Shown here: piece after piece, positions 1 to 5,612 of the stretch
Numbering within the stretch: position 1 is the first letter of the stretch
Layout of the letters: the number at the start of each line of letters is the position of its first letter
Assembly (NCBI GenBank): GCA_946543095.1
Contig: CAMNLO010000071.1
Span: 1-7,552, forward strand
Direction: 5' to 3'
Length of the DNA stretch: 7,552 bases
Source: an uncultured bacterium
GTDB lineage: Bacteria > Bacillota > Clostridia > Lachnospirales > Lachnospiraceae
Program-made: the position numbers and the translations under genes
Notes under the pieces: generated by a model
Told to the model about the DNA's origin: nothing
Database searches by the model: none
Seen by the model: only the letters and a program-made list of their open reading frames with translations

Positions 1-777
1 GAGGGCTTCGGGATCAGTCTTGCCAGTCAGGCGGAGCTTCTGGCCGCCACGGATGATGCGGGGACCGTTATGGGCTATCTGGCGACGATGGGATTGAATA
101 CGACCCAGGAGCTTTTGTTCTTTACTGTGTTCGAGGCATACAGGAAAAGGGGGATCAGCCGCTTTCTGCTGCAGCAGTATCTGCGGCTTGCGATTCACGC
201 GAAAATGAAGATGTGCAGGTCCGTTCTGCCTCAGTATGAGCCCATGCAGAAGCTGTTTGTGTCCGAGGGCTTTGAACTGTTCCCCGGGGAAACGGAATTC
301 GCCATTTCCTTTAAGGATCTTACCACCTCCTCGAAATATAAGGATTTCTTTGTGGGAAGCGGGCCGGTCAATGTGAAGGTGTTCAGCCGTCTTTCCACCA
401 GAGAGCATGAGGATCTGATGGATTTCATGACGGAAACCGGCGCCTCCAGGGCTCCCGCCTTTGATCCCACCCTGTCCTCGGTGCGGTTTATGGGGGGGAG
501 GGTGTTCAGCCTGATGCTCTGCGACCGGATCCAGAGGGGCATTGCCCTGACCTATCTCTTTACACGACAGGGGCAGGCCATGCTGCTCCTGGAGCATTTC
601 CGGGCGCTTTTCAGGGCTATCCAGTCCTTTGGGGAAAGCATAAAGGAACCGGTTTTGCTCTTTGACATCAACGAGGAAAAAAACCGGAAGCTGGCCCTCA
701 CCCTGGCAGGGGATATGGTCCCGGTGGAGGAAAAGAACGGGGAGATCGTTGCCATAAAAAAACTGATTTCCTCTTGA
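1..777 (+). CDS. GNAT-like N-acetyltransferase, probable tandem-domain protein (5' end outside window)
   Basis: The reading frame is open from the first base, so the true start lies upstream; 258 residues are visible. The first visible domain ends in GNAT features: a strand (ELLFFTVF) leading into the acetyl-CoA loop and helix (AYRKRGISRFLLQQYL, visible residues about 47-62, matching R-x-x-G-x-S), then a segment of the type 'LPQYEPMQKLFVSEGFEL' (residues about 76-93), like the usual '...lY.k.GFe' C-terminal GNAT element. From about residue 120 to the end a second mixed alpha/beta region (GPVNVKVFSRLS..., then a helix-rich part with LLEHFRALFRAI) resembles a divergent second GNAT fold without a clear acetyl-CoA loop. 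The family is known for acetyl-CoA-dependent acylation of amines; the substrate cannot be told. The TGA stop overlaps the -35 box of the rpsU promoter. GNAT membership is fairly sure; the tandem arrangement is inference. Confidence 0.72.
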   Translation, partial: EGFGISLASQAELLAATDDAGTVMGYLATMGLNTTQELLFFTVFEAYRKRGISRFLLQQYLRLAIHAKMKMCRSVLPQYEPMQKLFVSEGFELFPGETEFAISFKDLTTSSKYKDFFVGSGPVNVKVFSRLSTREHEDLMDFMTETGASRAPAFDPTLSSVRFMGGRVFSLMLCDRIQRGIALTYLFTRQGQAMLLLEHFRALFRAIQSFGESIKEPVLLFDINEEKNRKLALTLAGDMVPVEEKNGEIVAIKKLISS

Positions 778-802
778 CGAAAGCTGTTTCGTCCAGTAAA
801 AT
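774..802 (+). promoter_or_regulatory. SigA-type promoter for rpsU
   Basis: TTGACG at 774-779 and TAAAAT at 797-802 are separated by exactly 17 nt, each one base off the consensus hexamer. Transcription would start near 809, giving a leader of about 70 nt before the rpsU ATG. The -35 box contains the last bases of the upstream acetyltransferase gene (TGA at 775-777). It is the best promoter-like sequence I found in the window. Confidence 0.8.
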
Positions 803-808
803 ATCCAT

Positions 809-837
809 GTTTGCGGCTTAATCGGCGAAACGCAGAC
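809..837 (+). promoter_or_regulatory. Possible hairpin in the rpsU leader
   Basis: GTTTGCG (809-815) can pair with CGCAGAC (831-837) in a 7-bp stem with one G-U pair and a 15-nt loop. It would sit at the very 5' end of the transcript from the 774-802 promoter. Ribosomal-protein leaders in Firmicutes often carry autoregulatory structures, but I do not recognise this one. It could equally be a 5' stabilising hairpin or chance. Confidence 0.3.
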
Positions 838-865
838 AAATAACCCGCATCCCACGGGGGGTGAA

Positions 866-871
866 GGGAGG
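866..871 (+). promoter_or_regulatory. Ribosome binding site of rpsU
   Basis: GGGAGG lies 10 nt before the ATG at 882, within a purine-rich stretch. It supports the start choice for the short rpsU gene. Confidence 0.75.
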
Positions 872-881
872 GTAGGTAAAT

Positions 882-1058
882 ATGGCAAACGTGATCGTAA
901 AAGAAAATGAAAGCTTGGACAGCGCCTTAAGGCGTTTTAAGAGAAGCTGTGCGAAGGCCGGTATCCAGCAGGAGATCCGGAAAAGAGAGCACTATGAGAA
1001 GCCCAGCGTTCGGAGGAAGAAGAAGTCCGAAGCGGCCAGAAAAAGGAAGTATAATTAA
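882..1058 (+). CDS. rpsU: 30S ribosomal protein S21 (bS21)
   Basis: This 58-residue protein begins [20 protein letters not shown] and continues with a single Cys at 23, the [21 protein letters not shown] block (about 26-46), and a lysine/arginine-rich tail ending RKRKYN. This is the complete S21 pattern at normal length. S21 binds the platform of the small subunit near the 3' end of 16S rRNA and helps initiation. The start is fixed by the conserved N-terminus and a GGGAGG site 10 nt upstream. The gene has its own promoter (774-802) and ends 11 nt before a strong terminator, so it is probably transcribed mostly as a single-gene unit. Confidence 0.97.
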   Translation: MANVIVKENESLDSALRRFKRSCAKAGIQQEIRKREHYEKPSVRRKKKSEAARKRKYN

Positions 1059-1069
1059 GGTTTCAACGG

Positions 1070-1101
1070 CCCCCTGGCTGAATCGCCAGGGGGTAATTTT
1101 T
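1070..1101 (+). terminator. Rho-independent terminator after rpsU
   Basis: CCCCCTGGC (1070-1078) pairs perfectly with GCCAGGGGG (1085-1093) around a 6-nt loop (TGAATC), a 9-bp GC-rich stem. It is followed by TAATTTTT, giving a usable U-tract. It starts 11 nt after the rpsU stop codon. The T-tract ends only three bases before the ATG of the next gene, and the 3' arm contains that gene's only G-rich ribosome binding candidate. Confidence 0.88.
1088..1093 (+). promoter_or_regulatory. Shine-Dalgarno candidate embedded in the terminator stem
   Basis: AGGGGG lies 10 nt before the ATG at 1104 (13 nt before the ATG at 1107) and is the only G-rich match nearby. It is wholly inside the 3' arm of the rpsU terminator hairpin, so it would be paired in any transcript that reads through from rpsU. 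Confidence 0.45.
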
Positions 1102-1103
1102 CT

Positions 1104-2012
1104 ATGATGCTGAAAATTCTACTGATCATTGCGGGGGTGCTGCTTCTCACGGGGCTCTTTTTTCTGGGAGTCATGATCCATGACGTCTGCTTTTTCGTCA
1201 GGAGAGTTTATCGGATCTCTTCCCCGAAGCTCCGGAAAAAAACAAAGCTTCTGCTGCTGGCGGATCTCCATAACCATTCCTTCGGACCGGGAAACGAAAG
1301 GCTTGTAAAGGCGATCCGGAAAGAGGCTCCGGATGGGGTCCTGATCGCGGGAGATCTCATGACCGCCTCCCGGAAGGCCACCAATGAGGAGCCGGTCCTG
1401 TCTCTGTTAGAGGGAATCAGAAAGGCCGGGATCCCCGTGTACTACGGCATGGGGAACCATGAGCAGAAGCTGAGCGCCTGGGAGGTGTTCCGGAAGGATC
1501 ACCGTTTCCGCAGGCTGAAGGAAGCAGCGGAACACTTTGGAGTCCGGTTTTTACGGAACGAAACCGTCTTTCTGGAGGACTCCGGGATCCGGATCTTCGG
1601 CCTGGAGCTGCCCTTTGAACTGTATTACGCCCTGTTGGAGCGGGGGATCATCGCAAGGCAAGCCTATCCCGCAAAGGAGATGGCAAAGCTGATCGGGACG
1701 CCGGATGCGGACAGCTTCAATCTCCTGATCGCCCATGACCCGGAGTTTTTTGATGTCTACGACGACTGGGGAGCGGACCTGACCCTTTCCGGCCATATGC
1801 ACGGCGGCATCGTCCGGGTGCCCTTTTTCGGGGGGCTGGTGTCTCCGTCCCTGCAGCTGTTTCCGAAATATGACGGAGGCAGGTATCGGGGACAGAAGGG
1901 GGAGCTGATCATCAGCAGGGGGCTGGGAGAGCACACGCTGCCCGTGAGAGTCTTCGACCCCGCGGAGCTGGTGGTGCTGGAGTTTGCACCCTATGGCATG
2001 GATTGTAGTTGA
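1104..2012 (+). CDS. Membrane-anchored metallophosphoesterase (YkuE-like)
   Basis: The 302-residue protein starts with a hydrophobic segment (residues 4-24), then a basic linker, then a calcineurin-like phosphoesterase domain. All metal-site motifs are present in order: ADLH (D54, H56), GDLM (G83-D84), GNHE (117-120), the A-H-D at 210-212 and GHMHGG (H231, H233). The family uses a two-metal centre to hydrolyse phosphoesters; the N-terminal helix suggests an active domain held at the membrane, as in YkuE and lipid-linked relatives such as LpxH-like and UDP-sugar hydrolases. The substrate is unknown. ATG 1104 and ATG 1107 are adjacent in frame and either could be used. The gene lies 17 nt upstream of scpA and probably shares its transcript, but any link to chromosome segregation is only positional. 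Confidence 0.9.
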   Translation: MMLKILLIIAGVLLLTGLFFLGVMIHDVCFFVRRVYRISSPKLRKKTKLLLLADLHNHSFGPGNERLVKAIRKEAPDGVLIAGDLMTASRKATNEEPVLSLLEGIRKAGIPVYYGMGNHEQKLSAWEVFRKDHRFRRLKEAAEHFGVRFLRNETVFLEDSGIRIFGLELPFELYYALLERGIIARQAYPAKEMAKLIGTPDADSFNLLIAHDPEFFDVYDDWGADLTLSGHMHGGIVRVPFFGGLVSPSLQLFPKYDGGRYRGQKGELIISRGLGEHTLPVRVFDPAELVVLEFAPYGMDCS

Positions 2013-2029
2013 CATAACACACAAACCGC

Positions 2030-2776
2030 ATGGAATTAGCCGTAAAGCTGGAGGCATTCGAGGGTCCCCTGGACCTGCTCCTCCACCTCATCGAAAAAAA
2101 CAGGATCGATATCTATGATATCCCCATCGTGGAGATCACGGAGCAGTATCTGGACTATATCCGAAAAATGAAAGAGGCGGATATGGACGTGATGAGCGAG
2201 TTTCTCCTGATGGCGGCCACCCTTCTTGATATCAAATGCAGAATGCTTCTGCCCAGGGAGGAATCCGAAGAGGAAGAGGAGGATTCGGATCCCAGGGAGG
2301 AGCTGGTGCAGCGGCTTCTGGAATACAAGCTCTATAAGTATATGTCCTATGAGCTCAGGGATTTAATGGAAAACGCGGAGGGCGTCATGTTCCGCAGGCA
2401 GGAGCTGCCGGAGGAGGTATTATCCTATAAGCCCCCCGTGGACTATGAGGAGCTTCTGCAGGGGGTTTCCCTTCCCGCTCTCCAGGAGATCCTCCAGGGG
2501 CTTTTAAAACGGAATGAGGAGAAGCTGGATCCCATCCGGTCCAAATTCGGGAAGATCGAAAAGGAAGAGATCGATATGGACAGGAAGACTGCCTATATCG
2601 GGGAATATATCCGCAGCAGGAAAAGCTGCAGCTTCCGGGAGCTGCTGGAAAAAGAGGGCAGCAAACAGGAGATCATCGTGGCCTTTCTGGTGATCCTGGA
2701 AATGGCGAAAAACGGAGAAATCGAGATCTTCCAGGAGGGGGAGAGCGAGATCAGCTTAAAGGCAAAGAAGGCATGA
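2030..2776 (+). CDS. scpA: Segregation and condensation protein A (kleisin)
   Basis: The 248-residue protein carries the hallmark FEGPLDLLLHLI at residues 10-21 and RIDIYDIPIVEITEQYLDYI directly after (25-44), the N-terminal kleisin domain that contacts the SMC neck. MSEFLLMAATLLDIK (55-69) follows, then an acidic linker (about 78-91) and a C-terminal winged helix (about 185-245) that binds the SMC head. ScpA bridges the SMC dimer and, with ScpB, forms the condensin that organises and separates sister chromosomes. The start is fixed by homology and by an in-frame stop at 2015-2017. There is no recognisable Shine-Dalgarno site in the 17 nt between the previous gene and this ATG, so translation may depend on coupling. 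Its end overlaps scpB by ATGA. Confidence 0.96.
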   Translation: MELAVKLEAFEGPLDLLLHLIEKNRIDIYDIPIVEITEQYLDYIRKMKEADMDVMSEFLLMAATLLDIKCRMLLPREESEEEEEDSDPREELVQRLLEYKLYKYMSYELRDLMENAEGVMFRRQELPEEVLSYKPPVDYEELLQGVSLPALQEILQGLLKRNEEKLDPIRSKFGKIEKEEIDMDRKTAYIGEYIRSRKSCSFRELLEKEGSKQEIIVAFLVILEMAKNGEIEIFQEGESEISLKAKKA

Positions 2777-3381
2777 AAAGAGAGAAGGTAAAAGCGGCGA
2801 TCGAAGCCATATTGTTTGCCATGGGAGACTCGGTGGAGCTTGCGCAGCTTTCCGCTGCCCTGGAGAAAAAGCCGGCGGAGCTTTCGAAGCTGCTCCACGA
2901 GATGGAGGAGGAATATAAGCAGGACTCCTCCGGGCTTCAGCTGGTGTTTCTGGAGGATTCCGTGCAGCTTTGCACCAAGGGGGAGTATTACGAATATCTG
3001 ATCCGGCTGGTGAAGACCCCGAAAAAGCAGACCCTCTCCGACAGCGTCATCGAGACCTTATCCATTGTGGCCTATAAGCAGCCCGTTACCAGGGGAGACA
3101 TCGAAAAGATCCGCGGGGTCAGCTCCGACTACGCCATCTCAAAGCTTCTGGAATTCGACCTGATCAGAGAGGTGGGACGGCTGGACGCTCCCGGAAAACC
3201 GCTGCTCTTTGGCACCAGCGAGCAGTTCCTCAGGCTCTTTGGCCTGAATTCCCTGGAGAGCCTGCCGGAGATCAGCACGGTTCAGCTGGAGGAATTCAAG
3301 ACCGAGGCCCAGAAGGAAGCCATGGGCAGCATCGACACGAAGGAGGAGGGGGGCGACGAGGAGACGTTAGTTCCAATCTGA
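2773..3381 (+). CDS. scpB: Segregation and condensation protein B
   Basis: The 202-residue protein shows the two-winged-helix ScpB layout. KVKAAIEAILFAMGDSVEL (5-23) opens the first domain. The strongly conserved LSIVAYKQPVTRGDIEKIRGV (96-116) opens the second, and GRLDAPGKPLLFGTSEQFLRLFGL (135-158) closes it. ScpB dimers bind the linker of ScpA and regulate the SMC-kleisin ring. The tail (about 180-202) is acidic and poorly conserved, as is usual. The ATG overlaps the scpA stop by 4 nt (ATGA at 2773-2776), typical of translational coupling of complex subunits; an AAAGG lies 10 nt upstream inside scpA. Only 7 nt separate its stop from the end of the convergent kinase gene, and no clear terminator is visible. 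Confidence 0.96.
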   Translation: MKREKVKAAIEAILFAMGDSVELAQLSAALEKKPAELSKLLHEMEEEYKQDSSGLQLVFLEDSVQLCTKGEYYEYLIRLVKTPKKQTLSDSVIETLSIVAYKQPVTRGDIEKIRGVSSDYAISKLLEFDLIREVGRLDAPGKPLLFGTSEQFLRLFGLNSLESLPEISTVQLEEFKTEAQKEAMGSIDTKEEGGDEETLVPI

Positions 3382-3388
3382 GAAAAAC

Positions 3389-4555
3389 TCAGAGGTAATT
3401 CGCTGAATCAGGAAAGCTGAGTCGCACAGTGGTGCCTTCTCCCTCCCTTGCACGGATCGCAATCCCGTACTCTCCTCCGTAGGCCAGCCGTATCCGCTTT
3501 TGAATATTTAAAAGGGCGATATGCCTTGTGTCCTCCTTCTCTTTAGAAAAGGGCTCCTCCAGGGAAAGTCGAAGGCTCTCCAGTTCCTTTTCTCCCATTC
3601 CCTTTCCGTTATCCGTGATCAGGATGAAAAGCTTTCCCTCCCGAAGCTCCGTAAATATCCTGATGATCCCGCTTCCTCCCTCCAATCCGTGAAAGATGGA
3701 GTTTTCCACAATGGGCTGCAGAAGCATCCTGGGAATGAACAGCTCCGCGTCCGTATCCTCCTCCTCGATCTGAAGACTGATCCGATCCGGAAAACGCATC
3801 TCCATGATCTCCATGTACTGCCTGAGGATATGAAACTCCTCCAGCAGGGAAATGTTTTCCTCTCCCGCGTTGGCGTAGCGCAGAAGAGCGGCCAGGTCGT
3901 CTGAGATACGGGAGGCGTCCTCCCTGTCTCCCCGGCGGATCAGGGCCCGGATGGAATTTAAAGTGTTCACCGTAAAGTGGGCGCTGATCTGCTTTTTCAA
4001 GAGCCACGTCTGGATCCTTTCCTTTTCCAGCTCCGCTGCGTTCTCCCGCTGCTTTGCTTCATACAGGGCCTTCTCCCTGCTTTCGATGCGGTTCAGCATA
4101 GCGTTTACATGATCCACAAGGGAATCGAAATAGTCGTCTCCGGTATGGGAAAGGGGCTTTGTGATCTCCCCGGCGCTTTCCGCGATGACGCCGGAGATGG
4201 GACGGATCATGTGCCGGTTCAGATAGTGGAAGAAGAACTCCATGATCAGAAAAAACAGCAGAAAGGTGACGGGCAGGGCGATCCTGAAATACCCGGACAG
4301 GGTGCTGAAGAGTCCGCTTTCGCAAAACACGAAGAGACGAAGGCCGGTGATGCCGATCTCCCGCTCCCGGTAAAACACGGCCGCTTCCTTTATGGCGGGG
4401 ATATCCTCCATCCTGATCCCCCGGTTGGAGCTGATGACCCTGTCCTGATCCATGAGGGCCACCCCCAGATAATCCACCGCCGCTGAGAGACAGACAGCGA
4501 AAACCGCCGCCACCCCAAGGAAGCGCCGAAACAGGACAGTCTTCTGTGCCTTCAC
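3389..4555 (-). CDS. Sensor histidine kinase, YesM/LytS-type (HisKA_7TM-independent His_kinase family)
   Basis: The 388-residue membrane kinase has a first membrane helix at about 8-35, a short outside loop (about 36-91) and a second helix at about 92-112. A HAMP-like/coiled-coil stretch (about 113-185) follows, then a His_kinase domain (PF06580 type). The phosphoacceptor is H193 in KKQISAHFTVNTLNSI, a variant of the usual QINPHFLYNTLNSI. The ATPase has an N-box (QPIVENSIFHG, N285), a G1 box (ITDNGKGM, D315) and a weakened G2 box (RHIALLNIQKRI; the usual Gly-x-Gly-Leu reads H-I-A-L). The start is GTG at 4555, in a GTGA overlap with the stop of the upstream binding-protein gene, with AAAGGAG 8 nt upstream. 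It is last in the operon; its likely partner is the AraC-type regulator at the other end. The short outside loop suggests sensing through a partner protein (inference). Confidence 0.92.
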   Translation of the reverse strand: MKAQKTVLFRRFLGVAAVFAVCLSAAVDYLGVALMDQDRVISSNRGIRMEDIPAIKEAAVFYREREIGITGLRLFVFCESGLFSTLSGYFRIALPVTFLLFFLIMEFFFHYLNRHMIRPISGVIAESAGEITKPLSHTGDDYFDSLVDHVNAMLNRIESREKALYEAKQRENAAELEKERIQTWLLKKQISAHFTVNTLNSIRALIRRGDREDASRISDDLAALLRYANAGEENISLLEEFHILRQYMEIMEMRFPDRISLQIEEEDTDAELFIPRMLLQPIVENSIFHGLEGGSGIIRIFTELREGKLFILITDNGKGMGEKELESLRLSLEEPFSKEKEDTRHIALLNIQKRIRLAYGGEYGIAIRAREGEGTTVRLSFPDSANYL

Positions 4556-5609
4556 GGGTTCCGCTCCTTTAAGAGCCTGTTCCAGAGCTCATCCATATAG
4601 GCTCTGCGCTTTGTGATCTCGGATCGCTTCGGGAGGATCAGATCCAGCTCTTCAAGGGGCACAGGATTGCCATCCGGTACATCCTCTCTGACAGACCAGG
4701 TCCCCGGGGTAAGAAAGGGGGTCAGGCCTTCCCCGTCTCCCTCCCTTTCCCCCAGAAGAAAGCGGATAAACAGCTTCGCCGCATGGATGTTTTTCGCGTG
4801 AGCGGAAAGCATGAGGCCGTAGGAGGTCTGGCAGCCGCAAAAGGGCTCAAGCCGGTACACAGGCTCGACCTCATAGCCAAGGCTTTTTAAGCGGAGCTTA
4901 CTGGAGACCATAAAGCCGAGGTCCGCGTCGCCGTTTTTTAAGGCCTCCGCCACCTCATCGGAGCTGTTGGTGAACACGCAGTTTTGGGAAAGCCTTTCCC
5001 AGAAAAGCTTCGGATAATCCGTCTCGTCGGAGGGGTCTGACTGAGCCCCTGTATAGCTTTGGTAAGCCTCCTTTAAGCTCTCCGCCTCATCCCAGAAGGA
5101 GGCACAGAGAGTATAGGTAGAATAGGAGCGAAGGGGATTGGGCATATAGATCCGGCCCTGAAAACGCTTTTCCGTAAGGGCCCAGAGATTATCCACGGGA
5201 CATGTATCATAAAGCGCACCGGAGTAAAACAAAAGCTCCGCCTCACCTTAAACTCTCCGCTGGTGGCATTGCAGAGGGCAAGGTCACATTCCATGACACC
5301 GCTTTCATAGTCTCTTTCGATGGCGGCCACCAGATCGGGACTGCGCAGATCCCGCATATCCACGAGGAGCCCGGGGTATGTCCCCTCGAAGCTTTCCTTT
5401 GCCTCAGCGATGCGGGAGGAGACCGTGTACACCACCAGGACATCCTCGGTAAGGGCCTTTTCGTAAAGCTCCTCGGGGCTCTCCGGGGCTTCCGTGACAC
5501 TGTCCTGGGAGGGATCTGTTTCCTTTTGCGCGCAGCCGGAAAAAAGGAGGAGAGAAAGCAGCACCAAAAGGAAAGTATCAATAAGTCGGGGGAAATGAGT
5601 TCTCTTCAT
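4552..5609 (-). pseudogene. AfuA/SBP_bac_6-type solute-binding lipoprotein, broken by a frameshift
   Basis: The 5' part (ATG at 5609) encodes a lipoprotein signal with lipobox LFSGC (Cys26), an acidic Ser/Pro linker, then a classic periplasmic-binding start: VLVVYTVSSRIAEAKESFEGTYPG and later CDLALCNATSGEF. This frame continues without homology to a stop at 5073-5075. The family resumes one frame back (-1) with GEAELLFYSGALYD, then KRFQGRIYMPNP, the NSSDEVAEAL block, and a long C-terminal lobe to 4552. The second frame has a TAA at 5250-5248, so the switch must lie within about 5230-5250. Joined at 5247 it would give about 352 residues. The expected helix-strand segment between CDLAL and LLFY (usually some 30 residues) seems missing, suggesting a small internal deletion as well as a lost base, or a sequence error. 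The family is known for iron(III) and other small-ligand import; ligand unknown here. It lies 3 nt after the upstream binding-protein gene (AAGGA 6 nt before ATG) and overlaps the kinase gene. Confidence 0.82.
4564..4570 (-). promoter_or_regulatory. Ribosome binding site that decides the GTG start of the kinase
   Basis: On the minus strand AAAGGAG lies 8 nt before the GTG at 4555-4553. It supports the GTG start overlapping the stop of the upstream gene (GTGA) and would allow independent initiation even if translation of the upstream gene fails. Confidence 0.65.
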
Positions 5610-5612
5610 CCG

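Noticed and set aside
1050..1055. Perfect TATAAT at the end of rpsU
   Set aside because: There is no -35-like hexamer at 16-18 nt and no TG extension; the bases encode the conserved Tyr-Asn end of S21, and the start site would lie just before the terminator.
2009..2014. Perfect TTGACA before scpA
   Set aside because: The best -10 partner (TGGAAT at 2031-2036) overlaps the scpA ATG, so a transcript from it would start inside the coding region and could not serve that start.
1551..2057. A 168-codon minus-strand open frame opposite the phosphoesterase
   Set aside because: It is antisense to conserved metallophosphoesterase motifs, has no family features of its own and runs across the gene junction.
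3378..3392. Hairpin CTGAG/CTCAG at the convergent junction as a bidirectional terminator
   Set aside because: The stem is only 5 bp and no T-run follows on either strand; not enough to call a terminator.
5247..5253. Programmed -1 frameshifting at GTTTAAG on the minus strand
   Set aside because: A -1 slip there enters the TAA at 5250-5248 at once. No standard X-XXY-YYZ slippery heptamer lies in the allowed 5230-5250 stretch, so an indel or sequence error is more likely.
4552..5609. Calling the broken lipoprotein an iron(III)-binding protein
   Set aside because: The AfuA-like fold is shared by binders of iron, phosphosugars and other small ligands, and no ligand residues can be identified here; the ligand is left open.
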